From: an uncultured Caulobacteraceae bacterium | GTDB lineage: Bacteria > Pseudomonadota > Alphaproteobacteria > Caulobacterales > Caulobacteraceae | Length of the DNA stretch: 21,694 bases | Direction of reading: 5' to 3' | Assembly (NCBI GenBank): GCA_937952995.1 | Contig: CALFYB010000305.1 | Span: 1 to 21,694, forward strand | In this document: positions 1 to 5,646 of the stretch, piece by piece | How the letters are laid out: every line of letters starts with the position of its first letter | How positions within the stretch are numbered: the first letter of the stretch is position 1 | Translations under genes and position numbers: made by a program | The notes under the pieces: model-generated | Seen by the model: the letters and a program-made list of their open reading frames with translations, nothing else | Told to the model about the DNA's origin: nothing | Databases searched by the model: none

Positions 1-1
1 A

Positions 2-274
2 GGACTAGAGAACGACCGTGTCCAGTTTGCCCATATGTCGGGTTGGCCGCTGGAAAGCATCCGCAGCCCGACGCTGATCCTGCACGGCACGCTCGACAAG
101 GATGTTCCGATTGCCGATGCAGAGTTCGCCCATGATCAGATCGCAGGCTCTGAGATGGTTCGTTTAGAAGGAGCCGATCACAGCATGGTGGCCGTCCGGT
201 ACAAGGAGCTGAACGCCTTCATCGAGGCGTTTATCAGCCGCCTTCAGGGGGCTGGAACACCGCCATCGCCTTAG
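2..274 (+). CDS. Alpha/beta hydrolase, C-terminal fragment (5' end outside window)
   Basis: The frame is open from base 2 to the TAG... TAA-type end at 274, so the gene begins before the window; an internal ATG at 35 is probably not the true start. About 90 C-terminal residues are visible. They carry the end of an alpha/beta-hydrolase fold: a strand ending in PTLILHGTLDKDVP, where the Asp after the HGT turn is the usual acid of the catalytic triad, and GADHSM, where the His is the usual catalytic base, followed by the amphipathic C-terminal helix. The nucleophile elbow lies upstream, so substrate and exact family (esterase, lipase, haloperoxidase-like) cannot be named. It is probably a cytoplasmic enzyme unrelated to the conjugation genes. 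Confidence 0.8.
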   Translation, partial: GLENDRVQFAHMSGWPLESIRSPTLILHGTLDKDVPIADAEFAHDQIAGSEMVRLEGADHSMVAVRYKELNAFIEAFISRLQGAGTPPSP

Positions 275-534
275 CGAGGCGCGCAGCTGGTAATTCAAAG
301 GGCAAGCCACCGGATCAGAAGACCGGCGGTGCAAAGACGGGCTAATCTCATCGATCTGCATCTTTCTTAGAATGCAAAGATCGGTCTCACGGCTCAGCCA
401 CCGGGGCAAAAGGGCCAGGCCTCAGCAATCGGTCTTAAGATGAGCGCTGTTTGGCATCAGGCTTACTGGCGCGACGAAAAGAGCGCCTTATGTCTCAAAC
501 TTCAGTCGATATCTATAACGGCGCGCTGGAGGGA
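275..534. other. Intergenic region, no gene seen
   Basis: These 260 bases separate the hydrolase fragment from the convergent beta-propeller gene. Open frames here have no family resemblance and no convincing ribosome binding site. Two weak stem-loops exist (353-382 and 468-487), but neither has a T-run, so I do not call a terminator, although one would be expected between convergent genes. Confidence 0.5.
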
Positions 535-1635
535 TTAAGCCAAGGGCGGTCGCACGCGCCCAAGCCTAGCCACCGCAACCGCGCCCAGCAGCAGACCCAA
601 AACCAGCAGCGCCCATTGGCCGAGTGTGGGCACCGGAGTGACGAAGGGCGCGAAGGCGATCGCAACGGGACCGGAAAAACCGGTGACAGTCGCGCTCACC
701 GTATCGGTCGAGGTGTTGATCACCGACAGGCTATTGCCAACCGAATTTGTGACATAGGCCTTCAAGCCGTCTGACGTAACACCCACCCCGCGGGGCCCGT
801 TTCCGACTGAAACCGTCGAGGCCACGGTGTTCGAGCCTGTGTCAATCACGGACACGGTGTTGCTTATCCCGTTGACAACATAAACCTTCGTGCCATCCGG
901 GGTTACGGCAGTGCTGCGAGGACTGTTTCCAACTGAAACTGCAGCGATCACCGTGTTCGTCGTCGTATCGATGACCGAAACCGTGTTGTTTCCTTGGTTG
1001 GCGACATAGACACGTAGGCCGTTTCTTGAAACGGCAATCCGGGTGTGCGTAGTGCCGACCGACAGGGTCGTAAGCACTGTGTTGGAACTCGTATCAATGA
1101 TCGAGACCGTATTGTCATTCTGGTTGCTGACATAGGCGCGTGACCCGACTGCAGCGACAGCCACATCGCTTGGCCCCGAGCCTACCGCGATCGGCGCGCC
1201 AGACACGGTGTCGGTCGCCGTGTCGATGACGGATATCGAGTTGGACCCGTTATTGACCACATAGGCCCGGGATGCGTCCGGGGTTATCGAGAGCCCCCTA
1301 GGATCGACCCCCACATTCACCGTCCGAACGACTGTTTCGGTCGTCGTGTCGATCACACTGACAACGCCGGCCGTCGCTCTGCTGATATAGACCTTGGAGC
1401 CGCCTGGTATTGACGCAATCCGTGTCGGGGAGGCGACTGCGATCGTGGCGAGCGTGCTATTGTTGGCTGTATCGACCACAGACACCGTGTCATTACCCCC
1501 GTTGACCACATAGGCCTTTTCAGCCTTCGCGATAGATGGGGCGATAAGTAGGCAGGCCAAAAGCACTAAGGCCCTGCCCGACCTTTGGAGGCTGAATTGC
1601 AGGGAAAATGTCGATGCTTTTGCCAACCAACCCAT
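535..1635 (-). CDS. Exported YVTN-repeat beta-propeller protein with VPTL-type C-terminal sorting tail
   Basis: The 366-residue product starts with a signal peptide (hydrophobic core about residues 22-36, likely cleavage after AKA at 38). It is followed by about seven repeats of roughly 42 residues with the pattern xxYVxNxxxNTVSVIDTxTNTV and a PxGVAVTPDG turn, typical of the YVTN beta-propeller family. After the last blade comes PVPTLGQWALLVLGLLLG, a hydrophobic helix and a basic end (RLGRVR, residues about 335-366). This matches the IPTLxxWG-CTERM type of sorting signal, with Val for Ile and Ala for Gly. By family knowledge such tails are handled by an exosortase-like enzyme (XrtH class). 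The protein is probably envelope-anchored or surface-processed; its ligand is unknown. ATG at 1635 is preceded by GGGAG at a 7-base spacing. It lies outside the tra operon and points away from it. Confidence 0.88.
   Translation of the reverse strand: MGWLAKASTFSLQFSLQRSGRALVLLACLLIAPSIAKAEKAYVVNGGNDTVSVVDTANNSTLATIAVASPTRIASIPGGSKVYISRATAGVVSVIDTTTETVVRTVNVGVDPRGLSITPDASRAYVVNNGSNSISVIDTATDTVSGAPIAVGSGPSDVAVAAVGSRAYVSNQNDNTVSIIDTSSNTVLTTLSVGTTHTRIAVSRNGLRVYVANQGNNTVSVIDTTTNTVIAAVSVGNSPRSTAVTPDGTKVYVVNGISNTVSVIDTGSNTVASTVSVGNGPRGVGVTSDGLKAYVTNSVGNSLSVINTSTDTVSATVTGFSGPVAIAFAPFVTPVPTLGQWALLVLGLLLGAVAVARLGRVRPPLA
646..1515 (-). repeat. Tandem YVTN blade repeats (about 126 bp unit)
   Basis: About seven degenerate coding repeats of around 42 codons inside the beta-propeller gene. 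Each encodes an AYVxN strand, a TVSVIDT strand and a TVxxTVxVGxxP strand. The repeats diverge at DNA level, so this is an old protein-level repeat and not a recent tandem array. Confidence 0.75.
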
Positions 1636-1697
1636 CGATAGACTCCCGCAATAAACGCTAGAGCGCTTATAATGATTTCGATCCTAAGCAATACAGA

Positions 1698-1703
1698 ATT
1701 ATA
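1698..1703 (-). promoter_or_regulatory. Possible -10 box for the beta-propeller gene
   Basis: The minus strand reads TATAAT here, about 63 bases before the ATG at 1635, giving a plausible leader of some 55 bases. No good -35 hexamer is seen at 16-18 bases further upstream, so the call is weak and may depend on an activator or be chance in AT-rich DNA. Confidence 0.3.
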
Positions 1704-1838
1704 AATGGGATGCTGAGAAAATAACCGCAAACCAAAGTGGGCGGTTCACATCTTCATTACCTTTTAGCCAGCGCCAGACTATCGTAGATCGCCGCTTGCA
1801 ACGCCGCGCAATCGCCGCGTTGAGTGCGGCGTGAAGCC

Positions 1839-1867
1839 TTGCAATTCGGTTCACCTGCCTGCATAGT
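1839..1867 (+). promoter_or_regulatory. Candidate sigma-70-type promoter of the toxin-antitoxin pair
   Basis: TTGCAA (1839-1844) and CATAGT (1862-1867) are separated by exactly 17 bases, and each matches four of six consensus positions. Transcription would start near 1874, about 23 bases before the antitoxin ATG. The predicted start falls inside the dyad at 1867-1884. Confidence 0.45.
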
Positions 1868-1884
1868 GACCGTAATATAGGTCA
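1867..1884 (+). promoter_or_regulatory. Dyad operator candidate, TGACC-N8-GGTCA
   Basis: A perfect 5-bp inverted repeat with an 8-bp AT-rich spacer touches the -10 box and ends at the AAAGGAG ribosome binding site (1884-1890). Antitoxins of this kind commonly repress their own promoter. A site overlapping -10/+1 is where such an autorepressor would be expected to bind. Binding itself is inferred. Confidence 0.45.
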
Positions 1885-1896
1885 AAGGAGCGGCAC

Positions 1897-2319
1897 ATGA
1901 GTTCGGTGGCTAAGAAGACCTCCTTGACTGGCCGCTTTGCCGGCAGGGTTGCGGGGACCGGCCGGTTCTCGATCATCAGTCTGATGGATGAAGGTGGCGC
2001 TGTGAGGGTCGATGATGTGGCCGATGCTTTCGCAATGTCCAAAGCTCAATTGGCCGATACCGCCGGCCTTGCTCGAGAGGTCTTCCAGAAGGCGAGCCGC
2101 CGCGACGGTCCCAAGGCCCAGAGCCGGGTTCGCGAAATGCTGGAAATCATTAATCTCGTCCAGTCTTGGGCGGGTGGCGCTGCCCAGGCCATGGCTTGGT
2201 ACCGCGCTGAACCCATAGCAGCCTTTGGTGGGCGCACAGCAGAAGCGCTGGTTAAATCTGGAAACGCCAGCGCTGTTCGGGACTATGTCGATCACTTGGC
2301 TACGGGCGGATACGCTTGA
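1897..2319 (+). CDS. Xre/MbcA/ParS-type antitoxin (DUF2384 toxin-binding domain)
   Basis: This 140-residue protein has an N-terminal helix-turn-helix-like part (about residues 25-70, VDDVADAFAMSKAQLADTAGL). A C-terminal toxin-binding domain follows (about 75-140) with the family pattern: a leucine-rich helix, AMAWYRAEPIAAFGGRTAEAL, then a final helix ending DYVDHLATGGYA. Its role is to neutralise the RES toxin encoded next and probably to repress the shared promoter. ATG 1897 follows AAAGGAG at good spacing. The stop overlaps the toxin start in TTGA, which ensures coupled synthesis. The gene pair and domain order are diagnostic of RES-Xre type II modules, which are frequent on plasmids and integrative elements and stabilise them. 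Confidence 0.9.
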   Translation: MSSVAKKTSLTGRFAGRVAGTGRFSIISLMDEGGAVRVDDVADAFAMSKAQLADTAGLAREVFQKASRRDGPKAQSRVREMLEIINLVQSWAGGAAQAMAWYRAEPIAAFGGRTAEALVKSGNASAVRDYVDHLATGGYA

Positions 2320-2840
2320 GGTTCACGGGCGAGTGTTTCCGAGCTCATGACCCCAATTGGGCCTGGAGCCCCTTGTCCGGTGCCGGTGCCGCGCTCAAGG
2401 GTCGGCGGTTCAACTGGCCGGGTTTGGAAACCCTCTATCTGTCTTTGACTTTCAACACCGTCTTCCGAGAAGTCTCAAGCGGCTTTGCCCACCGCCTGAC
2501 GCCCTATGTGCTCTGCAGCTACGATGTCGATTGTGATGATATCGCTGATCTGCGGACGCAAGCGGACAGGGCGGCTCTCGGGGTAGATCACAGTGATCTT
2601 GCCTGTGCTTGGGCAAATGCGTTGATCGCGAGACGTGAGCCGCAATCTTGGGCCGTAGTGAAGCGTCTAATGGCTGCTGGTCATGCTGGGATGCTGGTCC
2701 CCAGCTTTGCCAATGGCGCGAGCGCCGACGATCAGAACCTTGTGCTCTGGAGTTGGGGACCTGACCTGCCGCACAAGGTCACGGTCTATGACCCAACCCA
2801 GAGGCTTCCAAAGAACTCGCTATCCTGGACCGGATCCTAG
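2316..2840 (+). CDS. RES-domain toxin, predicted NAD+-consuming enzyme
   Basis: The 174-residue product carries the RES-family signature: FRAHDPNWAWSPLSGAGAA, then KGRRFNWPG, LYLSL and an Arg-Glu pair at residues 51-52. Arg9, Tyr41 and Glu52 sit where conserved active-site residues are expected, and Ser in VPSFA (about residue 129) is the likely third RES residue. Known RES toxins (MbcT, ParT and relatives) degrade or phosphorolyse NAD+ or modify an NAD-using enzyme; which reaction applies here cannot be read from sequence. The start is TTG at 2316 overlapping the antitoxin stop, an uncommon codon that would keep toxin output below antitoxin output. The stop overlaps the stop of the convergent HTH gene at the CTAG of 2837-2840. 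Length is normal, so the toxin looks intact. Confidence 0.9.
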   Translation: MRFTGECFRAHDPNWAWSPLSGAGAALKGRRFNWPGLETLYLSLTFNTVFREVSSGFAHRLTPYVLCSYDVDCDDIADLRTQADRAALGVDHSDLACAWANALIARREPQSWAVVKRLMAAGHAGMLVPSFANGASADDQNLVLWSWGPDLPHKVTVYDPTQRLPKNSLSWTGS

Positions 2841-3247
2841 GGCTTACGATTAAAGCTTAAGGGATAGGAGACCGATATGAGCCGATAGGCGGGCTGGTCT
2901 ATCTGGGTTGGTGCTTTGGTCAGGGCATTACGCATCTGGCCGGTCATGTCGGTGGCCAGCATTTCCATAAAACTCTTTTCGTCAGACGATTCCATAGCCG
3001 CCCAAAGCACCTGACCAGGATGGTCACCGGTGGCCCTAAGGATCGAGACAATGGTTTCAAACATCACGGGGCCACTGCTGGCTTTGTCATGGAAGGCGGC
3101 ATCGCTGTAGGTCCTCACCGTATCGCGGTGAACTGACGCCCGTAAGGCGATCTGGTTGACGCCTTGCTCACGGCATCTACGTCTGATGAGGATAGCGATG
3201 CGCCTTTTAAGTTGGTCGGGCGTTGGGTTCGGGTCGCTCCAAGGCAT
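2837..3247 (-). CDS. Small helix-turn-helix DNA-binding protein
   Basis: This 136-residue protein has a predicted helix-turn-helix at about residues 10-65: KRRIAILIRRRCREQGVNQIALRASVHRDTVRTYSD, followed by a helix with FETIVSILRATG, a layout seen in Xre-like regulators. The C-terminal half is not recognised. ATG at 3247 is preceded on the minus strand by GAGGG at a 7-base spacing. Its gene is convergent with the toxin gene, their stop codons overlap, and its promoter must lie in the AT-rich DNA 3248-3400, where short dyads are found. It may regulate the transfer genes, the element's maintenance, or only itself; family and targets are not certain. Confidence 0.65.
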   Translation of the reverse strand: MPWSDPNPTPDQLKRRIAILIRRRCREQGVNQIALRASVHRDTVRTYSDAAFHDKASSGPVMFETIVSILRATGDHPGQVLWAAMESSDEKSFMEMLATDMTGQMRNALTKAPTQIDQPAYRLISVSYPLSFNRKP

Positions 3248-3501
3248 ATTAACACCCTCAAACTTGTGTTTCTTTTAACACACGTTAACGGCTTGGATTG
3301 CGCGATGTCTATACCATTCAAGCAAAAAATTCGCCTAACACAAGAAATTTAAAACCGTAGGGCGAAATATCCCTGTCAATTCCGCAAAAATTCCAACTGT
3401 TTCTATAAAAACAATGTCCTAGTGGGTTACCAGAGGGTCTTAGACCGCCATTTACTATAACCACGCCCATCTACCGACGATCCTATCAGTAAGTTGGTCG
3501 T
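3248..3501. other. AT-rich intergenic region upstream of the HTH gene
   Basis: No gene is seen in these 254 bases. They are much richer in A and T than the coding DNA and must contain the minus-strand promoter of the HTH gene. TTAACAC occurs at 3249-3255 and 3275-3281, a one-mismatch copy CTAACAC at 3335-3341, and the inverse GTGTT at 3266-3270. An origin of transfer or of replication could lie here, but I see no iterons or recognisable nick motif. Confidence 0.4.
3251..3288. promoter_or_regulatory. Two adjacent dyads before the HTH gene
   Basis: AACAC (3251-3255) pairs with GTGTT (3266-3270), and TTAAC-ACAC-GTTAA (3275-3288) is a 14-bp dyad. Both lie directly 5' of the minus-strand HTH gene start at 3247, where an autoregulatory operator would be expected. 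The arms are only 5 bp, so chance in AT-rich DNA is possible. Confidence 0.35.
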
Positions 3502-3942
3502 TCAATGTATCATATTGGTACGGTTGCCAGCCTCGATACAGTAAGAAAAAAGAGCCGCTATAACGATGCAACGGCGAGAGGCCCAAAGGTCTCGCCCCAG
3601 CTTCTCACCTTCTTTTCGTCGCCCTTCGGTGACCGAAAGGTGATTGGCCAGATCATCGCACTGCCTTATCTGCTCGGCATTGATCCAAACAGAGCCCCGT
3701 TCTGCGGCCTTGCTGAGATCGAGGCTGAGGAGCAAAGCCTTAGCGGCTGCGCCGGTTTGGCTTTGCAGTCCCAACAGGGCGTCAGGCAGAAGGGATTGAA
3801 GGGATGGGGCTTTGCCAGTTTCGCCCGTTTTGATCTGAATCGCCAGTTCGATCCCCTGCCACAGGGCCTCGTCGCGGGTCAGTTTGATCCGCTTGGGCGC
3901 GCGCGCGCGGCGTTCTGAATAGGTGAGGCTGTCCTTGGCCAT
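3502..3942 (-). CDS. Unrecognised 146-residue protein, possible plasmid or transfer accessory factor
   Basis: I do not recognise this protein. It begins with a basic stretch (SERRARAPKRIKLTRDEALWQGIELAIQIKTG) followed by predicted helices (LQSLLPDALLGLQ, AAAKALLLSLDLSKAAERG, WINAEQIRQCDDLANHL) and a basic tail segment. No signal peptide or clear membrane helix is seen; it is probably cytoplasmic and possibly nucleic-acid binding. I prefer this frame to the overlapping plus-strand frame because its codons use G or C in third position like the neighbours and its composition is that of a folded protein. The ribosome binding site is weak. It is divergent from the tra operon and shares the 394-bp control region with it, the usual position for a transfer regulator; that role is inference. 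Confidence 0.55.
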   Translation of the reverse strand: MAKDSLTYSERRARAPKRIKLTRDEALWQGIELAIQIKTGETGKAPSLQSLLPDALLGLQSQTGAAAKALLLSLDLSKAAERGSVWINAEQIRQCDDLANHLSVTEGRRKEGEKLGRDLWASRRCIVIAALFSYCIEAGNRTNMIH

Positions 3943-4093
3943 GGTCGATCACTGCTAACCGCCGCCTAAAGCCGTTCTACTTAAAATCGCAAAACGGCCT
4001 ATTGCTGCAATCTGGAACGGTTAACGCCAGACCCAATGGGGCGCAAATCAAAAAAATTTTGTTGGTCAGACCTTGTCCGAAACGGTCCGCCGA

Positions 4094-4195
4094 TGCCGAA
4101 CCCGTTCGGCATTTTCGAACCTGGCCAAACCCAAATGCCGAAAGGTTTCGGCAAAATGGTTCAAATTATCAAATAAAAGCCGAAAACATTCGGCA
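4094..4195. promoter_or_regulatory. Three phased 18-bp palindromic sites, TGCCGAA-N4-TTCGGCA
   Basis: Site 1 at 4094-4111 and site 2 at 4136-4153 are perfect in all seven positions of each arm. Site 3 at 4178-4195 differs only in its first base (A for T). The four central bases vary (CCCG, AGGT, AACA), and the DNA between sites is unrelated, so the arms are what is conserved. Starts are exactly 42 bp apart both times, equal to four turns of B-DNA, placing all three on one face of the helix. This is the signature of cooperative binding by a dimeric regulator. The array lies about 140-245 bp before the pilin start and 150-255 bp before the divergent gene. The binding protein is unknown. Confidence 0.8.
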
Positions 4196-4270
4196 CATTT
4201 TCATGTATAGATTTCCAAAAAACCTGATAACCCAAATTTTAATAAGAAAAATTATTTGATCAAATCTGCT

Positions 4271-4301
4271 ATTCATGACCTCAATGCTGTGCGTCATGAA
4301 T
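4271..4301. promoter_or_regulatory. Inverted repeat ATTCATGAC-N13-GTCATGAAT
   Basis: Perfect 9-bp arms at 4271-4279 and 4293-4301. Each arm contains the palindrome TCATGA (4273-4278 and 4294-4299), and the two centres are 21 bp apart, two helical turns. A further CATGA (4316-4320) continues the 21-bp step. It could be a double operator near the tra transcription start or a hairpin in the pilin mRNA leader. Confidence 0.55.
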
Positions 4302-4336
4302 GATGTGGCGTAACCCATGAGGGGGTGTGTTCGACC

Positions 4337-4678
4337 ATGGAGTTAGTGAGTTGGAAAACCAAGCCAGTTTGCTGGTTAAGAAAGTACGGTAACAGCACTG
4401 TTCTTAAAATCGCGGTCCTGGCCGCAATTATTGGCGTCTTCAACACAAACGCCGCCTTTGCGGGAACTGACACGACCTTCAACACAACGGTCACCCAGTT
4501 GACCAGTTGGACGGAAGGCTCGCTGGGCAAGCTCACAGGGGTGGCGGGTGTGGCTACGGCGCTGATTGGGATGGTTATGAAGTTTGACTGGCGTCTGATT
4601 GGCGGCGCGGCAGGGATCGGTCTCACGGCAGCGACTGGCCCCAGCATCGTCTCAGGTCTGGCCTCAGCCCTCTTCTAA
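4337..4678 (+). CDS. traA: F-type pilin precursor (TraA-like)
   Basis: From ATG 4337 the product is 113 residues. A long leader with a hydrophobic segment (VLKIAVLAAIIGVFNTNAAFA) ends at a good cleavage site AFA|GTD. The mature part is 71 residues, almost the length of F pilin, with two hydrophobic helices (LTGVAGVATALIGMVM and LIGGAAGIGLTAATGPSIVSGLASALF) joined by a short polar loop KFDWR. That hairpin topology and its place before traL identify the pilin. A GTG at 4325 in the same frame is possible but lies too close to the GAGGGGG ribosome binding site at 4319-4325, which serves 4337 better although with long spacing. The pilin is inserted in the inner membrane and polymerised into the conjugative pilus. 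Sequence similarity to F TraA itself is low, hence the caution. Confidence 0.82.
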   Translation: MELVSWKTKPVCWLRKYGNSTVLKIAVLAAIIGVFNTNAAFAGTDTTFNTTVTQLTSWTEGSLGKLTGVAGVATALIGMVMKFDWRLIGGAAGIGLTAATGPSIVSGLASALF

Positions 4679-4686
4679 CCGTGTTC

Positions 4687-4724
4687 GGGCGGGGAGCTTC
4701 CCAAGCGGTTGGGGCTCCTCGCCC
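4687..4724 (+). promoter_or_regulatory. Strong hairpin between pilin gene and traL
   Basis: An 11-bp GC-rich stem (4687-4697 with 4714-4724, one G-U pair) continues after a two-base bulge into CCCAA/TTGGG (4700-4704 with 4709-4713) closed by a four-base GCGG loop. Sixteen pairs in 38 bases begin 9 bases after the pilin stop. There is no T-run behind it, so a complete intrinsic terminator is unlikely. It is better read as an mRNA 3' stabiliser or processing boundary that keeps pilin message abundant relative to downstream genes, or as a partial attenuator. Confidence 0.75.
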
Positions 4725-4759
4725 ATTTCCGCCCAATTCCAACGCTTTGAGCCCAGCCC

Positions 4760-5044
4760 ATGCAAGACAGTTATGTCCCCCAGAGTCTGGATGTACCAGA
4801 ACGTTATCTGATCTTCACAGCTGATGAGCTGATGGTCGTTGTGGCTCCGCTTTTGGTCTGCATCATCCTCTTCAATTTCCTGATTGGCCTTGTGGTGGCT
4901 GGGCTAGCCTTATGGATTCTGCGCCAGTTTAAGCGCGGCGGTTCAATGAACCGCCTAAAATGGGGTGCCTATTGGATCTTGCCCTCTGATGCCTTTCGGC
5001 TGAAGGCGACGCCTCCGTCCTATCTTCGCGAGATGGCGGGCTGA
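4760..5044 (+). CDS. traL: TraL, F-type pilus assembly inner-membrane protein
   Basis: The 94-residue product has the TraL pattern: an N-terminal region with DVPERYLIFTADEL, a hydrophobic block at about residues 25-53 (VVVAPLLVCIILFNFLIGLVVAGLALWIL), a basic turn (RQFKRGG) and the conserved GAYWILPSD near residue 70. F TraL is about 91 residues. It sits in the inner membrane at the base of the secretion channel and is required for pilus assembly. The ribosome binding site is weak. It follows the pilin gene after the hairpin and precedes traE by two bases. Confidence 0.93.
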   Translation: MQDSYVPQSLDVPERYLIFTADELMVVVAPLLVCIILFNFLIGLVVAGLALWILRQFKRGGSMNRLKWGAYWILPSDAFRLKATPPSYLREMAG

Positions 5045-5046
5045 TC

Positions 5047-5646
5047 ATGAGGGCCGATAACCTCAATGACCATGTCAGGATCCTAAATCGGCGGTTTGCG
5101 GCGGTTAGCCTCTTGCTTGTCGCCAGCATTGTTACCAATGCGGCCTTAAGCGTGGCGGTGGCCACCATGAACAAGGTGGTGTTGGTACCAAGCCTGACCG
5201 ATGCGGTGGAGGTCTCAGCCCAAGGCGGTGTTGGCCGCGACTATCTCGAACGGTTGGCCAGAGATGCGGTCTATCTCTTTTTGAACCGCACCCCGGAGAG
5301 CGCCCGCTATTTTGAGCAAAATATCGAGCGGATCTCAGAGCCCCAAACCTATCAGCAGATTAAGGCGGCTTTGATCCTTGATCGCCAAAAGCGCCAAGAT
5401 AGCCGCACATCGCAGGCCTTCTTTCCGGTCGAGTTTGTCGTCAAACCAGACCGCCTCAGTGTGCGCGTCATAGGCGACCTTCAGACGATCAGCGGCACCC
5501 AAGTTTCCGACACGACGCGTCAGACCTTTGATCTGACCTTCAAGCGCCATGGATCGATGATTTTGCTCAGCTCCATCGAGCGTCTGGGTAAGGACGGCGC
5601 AGAAACCGCTTCAACCAAACCCATAGTCGGGGAGATAGAGCCGTGA
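5047..5646 (+). CDS. traE: TraE, F-type T4SS inner-membrane/periplasmic protein (VirB8-like role)
   Basis: This is a 199-residue protein with one membrane helix at about residues 17-38 (AVSLLLVASIVTNAALSVAVAT), a short cytoplasmic N-terminus and a periplasmic domain containing KVVLVPSLTDAVEVS, YLERLARDAVYLFLNRTPES and TYDL-like strands near the C-terminus (TRQTFDLTFKRHGSMILLSSIE). Length and order match the TraE family, which scaffolds the channel across the periplasm. ATG 5047 lies two bases after the traL stop. The stop overlaps the traK start codon as GTGA. Confidence 0.93.
   Translation: MRADNLNDHVRILNRRFAAVSLLLVASIVTNAALSVAVATMNKVVLVPSLTDAVEVSAQGGVGRDYLERLARDAVYLFLNRTPESARYFEQNIERISEPQTYQQIKAALILDRQKRQDSRTSQAFFPVEFVVKPDRLSVRVIGDLQTISGTQVSDTTRQTFDLTFKRHGSMILLSSIERLGKDGAETASTKPIVGEIEP

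Larger units (their letters stand above)
3943..4336. other. AT-rich divergent control region of the tra operon
   Basis: These 394 bases lie between the divergent 146-residue gene and the pilin gene and contain no credible gene. They hold a weak GCCGTT/AACGGC inverted repeat (3971-3998), three phased 18-bp palindromes (4094-4195), an AT-rich stretch, a 12-bp palindrome ATTTGATCAAAT (4254-4265) and a TCATGA dyad (4271-4301). I could not find a convincing -35/-10 pair for the tra operon; TATAGA at 4206-4211 is the best -10-like hexamer, without a matching -35. That fits an activator-dependent promoter but does not prove one. An oriT could also be located here. Confidence 0.55.

Noticed and set aside
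353..382. GATC-TGCAT / ATGCA-AA-GATC stem-loop as terminator
   Set aside because: The nine pairs are interrupted by a bulge and no T-run follows on either strand.
468..487. GGCGC/GCGCC stem-loop as terminator of the beta-propeller gene
   Set aside because: The stem has only five pairs with a ten-base loop and no T-run.
451..774. 107-codon plus-strand frame
   Set aside because: It overlaps the end of the convincing beta-propeller gene on the other strand and shows low-complexity Arg/Gln/His composition.
1813..1831. CGCCGC-N7-GCGGCG hairpin before the toxin-antitoxin promoter
   Set aside because: It is a strong six-pair GC stem but has no T-run and lies upstream of the promoter; function cannot be supported, and GC-rich chance pairing is likely.
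3505..3918. 137-codon plus-strand frame opposite the 146-residue gene
   Set aside because: The minus-strand frame has GC-rich third codon positions and a folded-protein composition; the plus frame does not, so it is a shadow.
4206..4211. TATAGA as -10 box of the tra operon
   Set aside because: No -35 hexamer at suitable spacing; kept only as a possibility within the control region entry.
4002..4259. 85-codon plus-strand open frame in the control region
   Set aside because: It runs through the palindromic array and AT-rich DNA, has no ribosome binding site or family resemblance, and its composition differs from real genes here.
3248..4336. Origin of transfer or replication
   Set aside because: The AT-rich DNA and dyads would fit, but no relaxase nick motif, iteron series with replication gene, or DnaA boxes could be recognised.
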